The notes under the pieces: model-generated
The model's input: the letters and a program-made list of their open reading frames with translations, nothing else
Database searches by the model: none
Told to the model about the DNA's origin: nothing
Shown: positions 22,680 to 30,341 of the stretch, piece by piece
Layout: each line of letters opens with the position of its first letter
How positions within the stretch are numbered: position 1 is the stretch's first letter
Origin: JBQTIQ01 sp052387955
Lineage (GTDB): Bacteria; Actinomycetota; Acidimicrobiia; Acidimicrobiales; JACDCH01
Assembly (NCBI GenBank): GCA_052387955.1
Contig: JBQTIQ010000021.1
Coordinates: 1 to 47,830, forward strand
Direction: 5' to 3'
DNA: 47,830 nucleotides
Made by a program: the position numbers and the translations under genes

Positions 22680-24173
22680 CTACTTGTCAACCACTTTCAT
22701 GCTATTCAAGTTCTCAACGCCTATATTCAGCGCTTCTCGGAACTGCGCTCGCACTGCGCCGGCCGAGTCGACGGCAGCAGGCTGCGGTTCCACCGCCGGA
22801 CCGGTGGCCAGGCCCCAGGCCTGGGCCACCTCGGCCGGGGGCCGTTCGTGGAGCACGGCGGCAGCCTGTACACAGGCGCCGGCGGCGGTCAGCTCCTCGG
22901 CGTGGGCCACCGTCACGGCCCGTCCGCTGAGGTCGGCCAGGATCCGCCGGAAAGCGGACGAACGGGCGCCACCCCCGATGAGCAGAAGACGGCCGGAGTC
23001 GCAATCGACGCCGGCCGCCCGCAGGGCGTCGAGCCCTTCGAGCAACGAGCAGATGACCCCTTCGAACGCCGCCCGGGCCAGCTGCTCGCGGGTCGAGTCG
23101 GGACGCAGGCCAGAGATCGTGCCGGTGGCATCGGGCCGGTTGGGGGTCCGTTCGCCGGCGAGGTGGGGCACGAGCACCACTCCCCCCGAGCCCGGGTCGC
23201 AGCGCAGTGCGAGCCGCTCGAGCCCCTTGAGGTCGACACCCAGCAGGCGGGCGAAGGTCTCGTTGACCCCGGCCGCGTTGAGCGTGGAGACGAGGGGCAG
23301 GAACCGCCCGGTGGCGTCGGCGAACCCGGCGACCGCTCCCGAGCCGTCTTTGGTCGGTTCGTCGGTCACGGCCATCACCGCGCCCGACGAGCCGACCGAG
23401 ACGGCGACGTCGCCGGGCTGCATACCGCTCCCGAGGGCCGCCGCCATGGTGTCGCCCGTCCCCGGCCCGCAGAGAGGCCGGCCTCGCAGGCCGAGGAAGT
23501 CGTGGGCGGAGGCGACGGTGTAGTCGGAGGGCTCTTCCGGCCCGAGCACCTCGGGCAGGCGTTGCAGCCAAGACTCGGCTCCTCCGGGGGGCGAGCCGAT
23601 CACCCGGTCGAGCACGTCGGGGAGCCATCGCTCCTCGGCCGGGGACCAGTAGCCGGTGCCGGAGGCGTCGCCGCGGTCGGTGACCAGCCGGCCGGTGAGC
23701 CGGTAGATGAGGTAGTCGTGGGGCTGCAGGAGCGTGCCCAGACGAGCGAAGGTGGCGGGCTCGTGGTCGGCGAGCCAGGCCAGCTTGGTGATCGGGAACG
23801 CCGCCACCGGTACCGAGCCACAAGTGGCCGCCCAGCGCTCGCCGCCGACCTTCTTGACCATGGCCTCGGCCTCGGGCGCCGACTCGGTGTCGTTCCACAG
23901 CTTGGCTGGGCGGAGCACCGCGCCGGCGGCGTCGAGCGCCACCAGCCCCTGCTGCTGGGCCGCCACCGACAGGGCGGCGATGTCGCGGATCGCCGTCGCC
24001 GACGCGGCTGCCTTCAACGCGTCCCACCATGCCGCGGGGTTCTGCTCGCTGCGGGGTGGCGACGTCGGCGGGTGCTCGGCGACGGCGGACGCCACCAGCC
24101 GCCCGTCGTCGGCGTCGCGGACCTCGACCTTCGTCGACCGGGTCGACGAGTCCACCCCCATTACCAGCGCCAC
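22680..24173 (-). CDS. Xylulokinase-like FGGY-family carbohydrate kinase
   Basis: The 497-residue kinase starts at GTG 24173, 8 nt after TAGCGT. N-terminal ATPase motif: LVMGVDSSTRSTKVEVRD. FGGY features include WNDTESAPEAEAM for sugar contact, FPITKLAWLADHEP, GTGDTMAAALGSG with the catalytic Asp, SVGSSGAVMAV and the C-terminal LLIGGGARSSAFRRILADL. The likely reaction is phosphorylation of D-xylulose or a related ketose. No xylose isomerase or sugar transporter is adjacent. The last about 17 codons are strikingly AT-rich compared with the rest and encode NIGVENLNSMKVVDK, followed by two stop codons, so the 3' end may be replaced or extended. Confidence 0.9.
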   Translation of the reverse strand: MALVMGVDSSTRSTKVEVRDADDGRLVASAVAEHPPTSPPRSEQNPAAWWDALKAAASATAIRDIAALSVAAQQQGLVALDAAGAVLRPAKLWNDTESAPEAEAMVKKVGGERWAATCGSVPVAAFPITKLAWLADHEPATFARLGTLLQPHDYLIYRLTGRLVTDRGDASGTGYWSPAEERWLPDVLDRVIGSPPGGAESWLQRLPEVLGPEEPSDYTVASAHDFLGLRGRPLCGPGTGDTMAAALGSGMQPGDVAVSVGSSGAVMAVTDEPTKDGSGAVAGFADATGRFLPLVSTLNAAGVNETFARLLGVDLKGLERLALRCDPGSGGVVLVPHLAGERTPNRPDATGTISGLRPDSTREQLARAAFEGVICSLLEGLDALRAAGVDCDSGRLLLIGGGARSSAFRRILADLSGRAVTVAHAEELTAAGACVQAAAVLHERPPAEVAQAWGLATGPAVEPQPAAVDSAGAVRAQFREALNIGVENLNSMKVVDK

Positions 24174-24181
24174 GGTTGCCG

Positions 24182-24187
24182 ACGCTA
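24182..24187 (-). promoter_or_regulatory. Leaderless -10 box of the xylulokinase gene
   Basis: TAGCGT lies 8 nt before GTG 24173. Confidence 0.5.
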
Positions 24188-24363
24188 CCGCCGGCGGGCG
24201 CGGCGACGAACGATGGCGCGCCCGGCCTGCCGCACCGAGGCGGCCGCCGCGCTCGCCGTGGTCCCGGCGGTACCACCGGCGCAGAGCCGGCATCGCCTCG
24301 CTCCGCCGTCCCCGGCCGTGACCGGCCTGGGACGGCCGCCAGAAGGGGACGCGGCCAAGCCGG

Positions 24364-24369
24364 TACCGT
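24364..24369 (+). promoter_or_regulatory. Leaderless -10 box of the 40-residue mini-ORF
   Basis: TACCGT lies 9 nt before GTG 24379. The same hexamer precedes the HIT gene at 29848. Confidence 0.45.
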
Positions 24370-24378
24370 GACCGCCCC

Positions 24379-24501
24379 GTGAGCCAGACCGCGCCCGTCG
24401 TCGCCGCCTCCGGCCACGAGGTGGCGGTGATCGGGGCCGCCGGCCCCCGCGATGGTGACGGCGCGAGCGAGCCGTCGTCGGCATCGGCCGGGGCTGGCTG
24501 A
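24379..24501 (+). CDS. Leaderless mini-ORF (40 residues) coupled to the secreted TIM-barrel gene
   Basis: GTG 24379 opens a 40-codon frame whose TGA overlaps the ATG of the next gene by one base (TGATG). The peptide is Ala/Gly/Ser-rich (SQTAPVVAASGHEVAVIGAAG at its start, SSASAGAG at its end) and matches nothing I know. The layout mirrors the mini-ORF at 11018: leaderless promoter, short frame, then a stop/start overlap. It probably couples translation to the downstream gene, which has no convincing Shine-Dalgarno of its own. Confidence 0.4.
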   Translation: MSQTAPVVAASGHEVAVIGAAGPRDGDGASEPSSASAGAG

Positions 24502-25523
24502 TGAACCGTCGCGTCGGCGCCATGGTGGCGGTTGCCGCCGCTGTCGCGTTGGTGGCCGGTGTGCTCACGTTGGTGTCGCGGGCGTCGTCGACCCCACCGG
24601 GGACCGGCGCCGCGCTGGGGGCGCTGGTGCCCCGTCTCGCCGCCGCCTCGCCCCGGCCCCGGGACCTCGGTCCCTACGCCGGCCTCGGCACGTGGATCGA
24701 CGGTTTCGACTTCGGTCCCGCCTATCAGCCGAACGGCGTTGCCCCCCCGCTCGGCCCCAAGGTCATCGACGACCTGGCGGCCGCCGGCGTGGAGACCCTC
24801 TACCTCCAGGCCTGGCGAGACGACCCCCGGTCCCCGGATGGGATCGTCGACCGCACGCTCGTCGCCGAGTTGCTCCTGCGGGCCCATCGGAAGGGGATCA
24901 AGGTGGTGGCGTGGTTCCTGCCGTACTTCGTCGACGTCGAGGCCGACCTCGCCCGGCTGCAGCAGATGTCCGACTTCTCGGTGCTGGGCCATCGTTTCGA
25001 CGGCGTCGCGCTGGACATCGAGGCCACCGACACCGAGCCCGACCTCGCACTGCGCAACCAACGGCTGGTGGACCTGTCGCAGCGCTGGCGCCAGCGCGCC
25101 GGCGACGATGTCGTCGGGGCCATCGTGCTGCCGCCGGTGCTCACCGAGGTGGTGAACCCGAGCTTCTGGCCCGAGTTCCCCTGGCCGGAGATTGCGCCGC
25201 TCTACGACGTCTGGCTGCCGATGAGCTACTGGTCGTTCCGCCTGGCTTCGTCGGGCTACAAGGACGGCTACGCCTACAACGAGGAGAGCACCCGCCGGCT
25301 CCGGGCCAACCTGGGCCGTCCCGACGCGCCGGTGCACGGGATCGGCGGCATCGGGGACGAGACCGGCGCGGAGGACCTGGGCCGCTTCGTGCAGTCGTTG
25401 ACCGACACGGCCTCGATCGGTGGGTCGGTGTACGACTGGGCCACCCTCGGGGACACCGGGCGCGATGCGTTGGCCGCCGCCTTCGACGACGGGCCCGGAG
25501 CGGCCCTGCCCACGCCCCCCTGA
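24501..25523 (+). CDS. Secreted TIM-barrel glycoside-hydrolase-like protein
   Basis: The 340-residue protein has an N-terminal membrane/signal helix (about 8-26). The remainder has barrel-type strands with conserved-looking residues: GTWIDGFDFGPAYQ, VETLYLQAWRDDP, IKVVAWFLPYFVD, FDGVALDIEATDTEP, YDVWLPMSYWSFR and PVHGIGGIGDETGAEDL, then GGSVYDWATLGD. The ALDIE and PMSYW motifs resemble putative glycoside hydrolases of the DUF4015/GH18-like type. The acidic residues of LDIEATD are candidate catalytic groups. Substrate unknown. The start ATG 24501 overlaps the mini-ORF stop. Confidence 0.7.
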   Translation: MNRRVGAMVAVAAAVALVAGVLTLVSRASSTPPGTGAALGALVPRLAAASPRPRDLGPYAGLGTWIDGFDFGPAYQPNGVAPPLGPKVIDDLAAAGVETLYLQAWRDDPRSPDGIVDRTLVAELLLRAHRKGIKVVAWFLPYFVDVEADLARLQQMSDFSVLGHRFDGVALDIEATDTEPDLALRNQRLVDLSQRWRQRAGDDVVGAIVLPPVLTEVVNPSFWPEFPWPEIAPLYDVWLPMSYWSFRLASSGYKDGYAYNEESTRRLRANLGRPDAPVHGIGGIGDETGAEDLGRFVQSLTDTASIGGSVYDWATLGDTGRDALAAAFDDGPGAALPTPP

Positions 25524-25542
25524 CCTCGACAACACCCCGGCG

Positions 25543-25578
25543 GCCATCGCCATCGCCATCGCCATCGCTATCGCCATC
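25543..25578 (+). repeat. Hexanucleotide tandem repeat (GCCATC)6
   Basis: Six GCCATC units, the fifth with one change (GCTATC), between the convergent stops at 25523 and 25599. No function is visible; such tracts can vary in copy number. Confidence 0.85.
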
Positions 25579-25598
25579 GGCGCCGCTCCGCCCATCAT

Positions 25599-26660
25599 TC
25601 AGGCTTCCCCGAGCGGGACGAAGCCCCAGCCAGCGAGGGTGGCGGCGACCCCGTCGGCTGCTGGCGGCGCCACCAGGGCCAGCACGGCCAGAGCGAGATC
25701 GGCCACCGAAGGCAGCTCGGCCAGGGCCCAGCGGGCGAACGACCCGGCATCGAACCACGCCGCCAACGCCGACGGCCGCCCGTCGAGCGCGGTGCAGCGC
25801 TCGGCGCATGCCGAACGCATCAGCGACCAGGAGCATGCGTCACCGAGCCGTTGGCCCACCTCGACCAGCTGCGGAGGCGACATCTCCGCCGGCCCGACCG
25901 CGCCGGCGAACGGTGGCGCGCTGAGCATCGTGGCCGCCGGGAACAGCGCCGCAACGGCGGCGAACCGGTCGAGCTCGGCCGGGCGTCGGGCGGCGACAGC
26001 CAGCACGTCGTCGAGCCACGCCACCGCCCACAACTCGAGCGTGGAGCGGGGCGGCGGCGCCGTGGCCAGGCCCAGGGCCCGCAGGCAAAAATCGTGGAGA
26101 CGCCCGCCCGACACGCCCGCAGCCCATCGGGGCATGACCTGGGGCCGGCCGCCGAACGTCCGCACCACGACGGCGGTGGTGCCGTCGCGCTGCACCAGCA
26201 TCACCGTGCGGGCCCGGCTCCGGTGCTCGACCCGATGAGGGCCGGGACGGGGTCGTCCCCCTCCAGGCCCGGGCACGGCACCCTCGTCGTGGACGCCGCT
26301 GCAGTCGCCGCCGCCGGTTGCCCCGGCAGAGGTGGCCATGCCCGTCAGCGGCCGGGCCCAGCCCTCGGATATCAGCCCGATCGCCCGCCAGTCGGGGGGA
26401 GCGGTGAAGCCGGCCAACGCCGAGACCACGTCGTCGTCGTGGGGGAGCGGGCGCACGGCGACGCCCGCCGGGGTCACCCGGGCCAGGGAGGCGGCCGGGC
26501 CCCAGCCGGCGTCGTGCGCGGTGGCCTCGAGCGACAGCGCCAGGGCCTCGAGCCCGTCTGGGTCGAAGAAGGCGTCGCACCCTTCGTCGCCAGGCCCCGC
26601 CAGCGGGGCCGAAGGCCGCCGGAGGGCGCCGGGCCGGTGCGTCGGTCGGCAAGCGGGCAT
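25599..26660 (-). CDS. Hypothetical protein, Ala-rich
   Basis: The 353-residue product starts at ATG 26660 with an excellent Shine-Dalgarno (GAAGGAG, 7 nt away). I recognise no domain. It has an N-terminal alpha/beta-looking part (about 25-105), a low-complexity Gly/Pro/Arg segment near 108-145, a strand pair TVMLVQRDGTTAVVVRTFGG, and a C-terminal helical region rich in Ala and Leu with AAWFDAGSFARWALAELP. No signal peptide or membrane helix is evident. It lies downstream of the DEDDy exonuclease on the same strand, separated by 264 bp. Confidence 0.7.
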   Translation of the reverse strand: MPACRPTHRPGALRRPSAPLAGPGDEGCDAFFDPDGLEALALSLEATAHDAGWGPAASLARVTPAGVAVRPLPHDDDVVSALAGFTAPPDWRAIGLISEGWARPLTGMATSAGATGGGDCSGVHDEGAVPGPGGGRPRPGPHRVEHRSRARTVMLVQRDGTTAVVVRTFGGRPQVMPRWAAGVSGGRLHDFCLRALGLATAPPPRSTLELWAVAWLDDVLAVAARRPAELDRFAAVAALFPAATMLSAPPFAGAVGPAEMSPPQLVEVGQRLGDACSWSLMRSACAERCTALDGRPSALAAWFDAGSFARWALAELPSVADLALAVLALVAPPAADGVAATLAGWGFVPLGEA

Positions 26661-26815
26661 GGTCGTCTCCTTCGTCGGGTGGACGTGGAGGCGACCCGTG
26701 CGGGTCCACAGGGGCGGGTGGGGGGTCGCGAGCCCAAGGTGTTCACCGGCATCTTGCCCGGGACCTGTGACAGTGCCGCAGAGCGGTGTCCCGGCGCGCC
26801 GCCGGGTCTTCCCAG

Positions 26816-26847
26816 CGGCGGCGGCCCGGGCCCGACCTCAGGTGCCG
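26816..26847. repeat. 32-bp direct repeat, first copy
   Basis: GGCGGCGGCCCGGGCCCGAC followed by CTCAGGTGCCG; recurs 74 bp downstream at 26890-26921 with a few changes, both in the gap between two minus-strand genes. Confidence 0.6.
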
Positions 26848-26889
26848 ACATGTACAGCGTCGGGACTGCCACCTCGTGGCCTGCCCGAG

Positions 26890-26921
26890 TGGCGGCGGCC
26901 CGGCCGGACCTCAGGCGCTGG
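26890..26921. repeat. 32-bp direct repeat, second copy
   Basis: Matches 26816-26847 and ends 4 bp before the stop codon of the exonuclease gene. Confidence 0.6.
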
Positions 26922-26924
26922 CGC

Positions 26925-27542
26925 TCAGGCGACTGCGTCGTGGGGCAGCGTGCGATCGACGAAGCGCGCCGCGGTACCCCACCGGCGTTCGGTCAGCACC
27001 CGGGCCAGGCGGGCGTCGCTGGCGGCGTAGGCATGGAGGGCTTCGTGGGACAGCTCGTGGATACGGCCGCGGTCGACCTCGACCGGGGACAGGCCCACCA
27101 GTCGGGCGATCGACTTGAGAGCGCACGACACCCGTAGCGCGGGGCCGAGGTCACCGCGGTAGAGGCGGTAGGCGTCGACATGGCCGTGGTCGTACCAGCG
27201 GGCGCGGTAGGCGCCCGGGTGCCCGGGCAGCGGCTCGTGGCGCATCGTGAGGCTGCGGTCGTGGCGCAGGCGCAGGCCGAGGGGAAGCCGCCACCGGGCG
27301 GCACGGTCGGCGAGGAAGGGGAGGTCGAAGGCGGCGCCGTTCCAGGTGGCGATGACGCCCGGCTGCATCTCGGCCAGCCGCTCGTCGACGGCAACGAGGA
27401 TCTCGGGCTCGGGCCCGCTGAACACCTCGTCGAAGAAGGGGTTGGAAAGGGCGACGGTGACCACCGAGGCCACCGTCGGGTCAAGGCCGTCGACGGTGGT
27501 GTCGGTCTCGATGTCGAGCCCGTAGACCACGGGAACCCGCAT
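26925..27542 (-). CDS. DEDDy-type 3'-5' exonuclease domain protein
   Basis: The 205-residue protein has the DnaQ/PolB-type exonuclease motifs: ExoI in VYGLDIETDT (Asp10, Glu12), ExoII in ATWNGAAFDLPFL (Asn68, Asp73) and ExoIII YAASD (Tyr172, Asp176). That makes a complete DEDDy set, as in family-B polymerase proofreading domains and RNase D-like enzymes, but here the domain stands alone. The start ATG 27542 is preceded by GGAAGGGGATC. A TAGCAT box lies about 45-50 nt upstream, so this gene probably has a short leader, unlike many neighbours. Nucleic-acid substrate unknown. Confidence 0.85.
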   Translation of the reverse strand: MRVPVVYGLDIETDTTVDGLDPTVASVVTVALSNPFFDEVFSGPEPEILVAVDERLAEMQPGVIATWNGAAFDLPFLADRAARWRLPLGLRLRHDRSLTMRHEPLPGHPGAYRARWYDHGHVDAYRLYRGDLGPALRVSCALKSIARLVGLSPVEVDRGRIHELSHEALHAYAASDARLARVLTERRWGTAARFVDRTLPHDAVA

Positions 27543-27851
27543 GTCCGATCCCCTTCCCCCGGAAGTTTCCTGACCCGCCGCAATCCGGCGAAATGCTAAG
27601 GAACACAGCCCTGGAGATGGGGGATGGTGCCGCGGCGGCAAGGGCGTCACCGCGAGAGCTCGATCGCTCCGCGCTGTTCGACGGCCGCCCCCGCGGCCAA
27701 CCGGCGCCCCCTACCCGAAGGGCAACCACTGCGACTGCCGCCCCAGTGTGCGCCCCCCGGCCTGTGGCTGGGTAGGGGACCATCATGTCGATTTCCTGTG
27801 GAGAGCCCGGCCCGAGGTTGGGGACAGCCGGCGTTGCCGACCGGCGCTCGG
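27543..27851. other. 309-bp gap between exonuclease and WhiB genes
   Basis: It contains the probable exonuclease promoter (TAGCAT on the minus strand near 27592) and GGAAGTTTCC, a short palindrome near its ribosome-binding site. The remainder is GC-rich with no frame that looks coding. Confidence 0.5.
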
Positions 27852-28154
27852 TCAGCGGCGCCGGCCCGGGCGGTGGCGTGCGCTCGCCGGCACGCCCTGC
27901 AGCGCCTCGGCGCGCTCCTCTTCCGACTCACCGCCCCAGAAGCCGTACTCGCCGTTGCGGCGGGCATGGACGCGGCACTCCGCCAGCACCGGGCACCCGT
28001 CACATATCCGCCGAGCCTTGGTCTCTCGGCGGGCACGGGCCTGGGGTCGTTCCGCGAGGGGAGCGAAGAACAGCCGGGTGTGCCCCGCGCACGCTGCTTC
28101 GGCGACCCAGCGCAGGTGGGCCCACGACCCCGACGACGGGAACGGCTCGGCCAT
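27852..28154 (-). CDS. WhiB-family iron-sulfur transcriptional regulator
   Basis: The 100-residue protein has the four WhiB cysteines: Cys22, then CX2CX5C at 51, 54 and 60 (ICDGCPVLAECRVHARR). The family turn is present as GEYGFWGGESEEER, where the usual Gly-Val/Ile-Trp-Gly-Gly reads GFWGG, and a basic C-terminal tail (RHRPGRRR) could contact DNA. WhiB proteins carry a 4Fe-4S cluster, bind the primary sigma factor and respond to redox or NO; they are restricted to actinobacteria and their phages. It lies 109 bp downstream of PhoH on the same strand. The upstream gap is T-rich in spots but I see no confident -10. Confidence 0.95.
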   Translation of the reverse strand: MAEPFPSSGSWAHLRWVAEAACAGHTRLFFAPLAERPQARARRETKARRICDGCPVLAECRVHARRNGEYGFWGGESEEERAEALQGVPASARHRPGRRR

Positions 28155-28263
28155 CGGACGGTTTTTCGGTGCCGAGCCCGGTTGCGGATCGCCGGCCCCA
28201 ACTTTTTCGCCGTCGGGGTGAGCTTTGCGGCGGGACGAGCGCCGTCGGTCGATCCGGGACGGC

Positions 28264-29583
28264 TCAACCCTGGCCGTCGAGGAGGGCGGTCACGAGCTCG
28301 GCGATGGCGCTGCGCTCGGCCCGGTCCAAAGTCACGTGCCCGAACAGGGGATGGCCCCGCAGGGCATCGATCACCGCCGCCACCCCATCGTGGCGACCGA
28401 CCCGGAGGTTGTCTCGCTGGGCGACATCGTGGGTGAGCACGACCCGGCTGCCTTCGCCGATCCGCGACAGGGCGGTGAGCAGCACCCCCTTCTCGAGGTT
28501 CTGGGCCTCGTCGATGATCACGAACGTCTCGGTCAGGCTGCGGCCCCGGATGTGGGTGAGGGGCAACACCTCGAGCAGGCCCCGGGCCTGGACCTCCTCG
28601 ATCACCTCAGGCCCGACGATCGATTCGAGGGCATCGGTGACCGCCGCCGCCCACGGCGCCATCTTCTCGGCCTCGGTGCCGGGCAGGTAGCCGAGGTCCT
28701 GGCCCCCGACCGCGAACAACGGGCGGAACACGAGCACCCGTTTGTGGCTGCGGCGCTCGAGGACGGCGTCGAGCCCGGCGGCCAGTGCCAGCACCGACTT
28801 TCCGGTACCGGCAGGCCCGCCGATGGACACGATCCCGACCTGGGGGTCGGCCAGCAGGTCGATGGCGATGCGTTGTTCGGCCGAGCGGCCGTGCACGTCG
28901 AACAGGTGCCGGTCACCGCGCACCAGGTGCACCCGCTTGTCGTCGTGGACCCGGCCCAGCGCCGACTGCGAGCCACCGGGCCCGGCCAGGGCGACACCGG
29001 TGTTGCACGGCAGCTGGCGGCCTTCTTCGAGGTCGACGACGTGGCCGGAGAAGAGGTCGTCGATCACCCCCCGGTCGACGTCGAGGTGCACGAAGCCGCT
29101 CCAGCCGGCATCGACGGCCAGGCCATGGCGGTATTCGTCGGCATCCAGCCCGGCGATGGAAGCCAACAACCGCAACGGCAGGTCCTTGGTCACGACCGTC
29201 ACCGCGGCCCCCTCGTCGGCGAGGTTGCGGGCCACGGCCAGGATCCGGTGGTCGTTGCTGTCACCGCTCAGCGCCGCCGGGAGGGCGGTGCTCGACTGGT
29301 GGTTGAGCTCGACCCGCACCGTGCCGCCGGCGTCGTTGACCGTGAACGGCTCGGTCAACGATCCGGACTCGACCCGGAACCCTTCGAGCGCTCTCAGCGC
29401 CTGACGCGCCGCCCAGCCCAGCTCCGGATGATGCCGTTTGGCTTCGAGCTCGGTGAGCACCACCACCGGCAGCACCACCTCGTGCTCCTCGAAGCGCACG
29501 AGGGCACGGGGGTCGGCCAACAGCACCGAAGTGTCGAGCACGTAGGTCCGCCGCCGCGCCGCGGCACCAGCGCCGGGCGCCAC
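28264..29583 (-). CDS. PhoH-family ATPase with N-terminal PIN domain
   Basis: The 439-residue protein has a PIN nuclease-like domain (TYVLDTSVLLADP, VLTELEAKR, GDSNDHRILAVARNL, VTVVTKDLPLRLLA) and a PhoH ATPase domain with Walker A GGPAGTGKSVLALAAG, VLVFRPLFAVGGQDLGYLPG and Walker B TFVIIDEAQN. PIN-PhoH proteins are proposed RNA helicase/nucleases and are common in actinobacteria. The start is uncertain: GTG 29583 gives a normal N-terminus about 15 residues before the PIN domain, and GTG 29637 is possible. The frame is open to 30057, but that part overlaps the divergent HIT gene. Confidence 0.9.
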   Translation of the reverse strand: MAPGAGAAARRRTYVLDTSVLLADPRALVRFEEHEVVLPVVVLTELEAKRHHPELGWAARQALRALEGFRVESGSLTEPFTVNDAGGTVRVELNHQSSTALPAALSGDSNDHRILAVARNLADEGAAVTVVTKDLPLRLLASIAGLDADEYRHGLAVDAGWSGFVHLDVDRGVIDDLFSGHVVDLEEGRQLPCNTGVALAGPGGSQSALGRVHDDKRVHLVRGDRHLFDVHGRSAEQRIAIDLLADPQVGIVSIGGPAGTGKSVLALAAGLDAVLERRSHKRVLVFRPLFAVGGQDLGYLPGTEAEKMAPWAAAVTDALESIVGPEVIEEVQARGLLEVLPLTHIRGRSLTETFVIIDEAQNLEKGVLLTALSRIGEGSRVVLTHDVAQRDNLRVGRHDGVAAVIDALRGHPLFGHVTLDRAERSAIAELVTALLDGQG

Positions 29584-29847
29584 GGTGGGCCAAGGTGTCG
29601 ACGGTCCGCTCGCGAGCTCACTCAATGGGTACCCCACAGGGACTGGGCCGGGGCCGAGGGCTGGCGGCCGCGGCGATGGGCCGAGGACCGCAGGGACAGA
29701 CGCCTCGACCAGAGGCCCGGCCAGGCGCAGGACAGCAGCACGAGCCCCATCGAAACCCGTTGTCACCACCCGGCGGGGGATGGTCCGGCGTGACGCCACA
29801 GGCAACGAGCTACCCGACGGGCGCTCGGCGCCGGGACCGGCGCTGGC

Positions 29848-29853
29848 TACCGT
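29848..29853 (+). promoter_or_regulatory. Leaderless -10 box of the HIT gene
   Basis: TACCGT lies 8 nt before ATG 29862. Confidence 0.5.
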
Positions 29854-29861
29854 GCAGCCCG

Positions 29862-30275
29862 ATGGCCGACTGCACGTTCTGCGCCGTCGTCGCCGGGTCG
29901 GGCCCGGCCCACGTCGTGCTCGACGACGAGGTGGCGCTGGCCTTCCTCGACGTCCGGCCCCTCTTCCCGGGCCACACCCTGCTGGTGCCGAAGGCCCATC
30001 ACGAGACGCTGGTCGAGCTGCCGCCGGAGCTGGTCGAGCCCCTGTTCTCCCGGGCACGGCGTCTCGCGGCGGCGATGGAGTCGGTGCTCGGCGCCCAAGG
30101 GTCGTTCGTGGCCATGAACAACCGGGTCAGCCAGAGCGTGCCCCATCTGCACATCCATGTCGTCCCCCGCACCAAGGGCGACGGCCTGAAGGGCTTCTTC
30201 TGGCCCCGCGGTTCGTACCCGTCGGAGTCGGAGGCGGCGGCGGTGGCCCAGCGGCTGCGGGACGCACTGCGGTGA
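29862..30275 (+). CDS. HIT-family nucleotide hydrolase
   Basis: The 137-residue protein matches the HIT superfamily: CTFCAVVAG at the start (Cys4 and Cys7, possible zinc ligands), DVRPLFPGHTLLVPKAHHE, and the histidine triad HLHIHVVPR (His95, 97, 99). HIT proteins hydrolyse nucleoside phosphoramidates or dinucleoside polyphosphates. The start is the ATG 8 nt after TACCGT; the open frame extends 89 codons upstream without similarity. The stop codon is followed 4 bp later by a 41-bp repeat copy. Confidence 0.93.
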   Translation: MADCTFCAVVAGSGPAHVVLDDEVALAFLDVRPLFPGHTLLVPKAHHETLVELPPELVEPLFSRARRLAAAMESVLGAQGSFVAMNNRVSQSVPHLHIHVVPRTKGDGLKGFFWPRGSYPSESEAAAVAQRLRDALR

Positions 30276-30279
30276 CGGG

Positions 30280-30320
30280 CTGGCCGGTCTGCTGCGGGCG
30301 TCGCTTCGCTCCTGCCTCCG
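30280..30320 (+). repeat. 41-bp post-stop repeat, copy 2
   Basis: CTGGCCGGTCTGCTGCGGGC followed by GTCGCTTCGCTCCTGCCTCCG; differs at 2 of 41 positions from the copy at 20656. It follows the HIT stop codon directly. Confidence 0.8.
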
Positions 30321-30341
30321 ATCAGCGTCAGGCCCGGAGGA

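Noticed and set aside
22450..22680. Possible structured RNA (RNase P, SRP, cobalamin or TPP riboswitch)
   Set aside because: I looked for the conserved core sequences of these RNAs on both strands and found none; GC-rich sequence produces many chance stems.
24174..25598. Extension of the xylulokinase frame to a 972-residue protein
   Set aside because: The added part is antisense to the secreted TIM-barrel gene and the hexanucleotide repeat; the kinase start is well placed at 24173.
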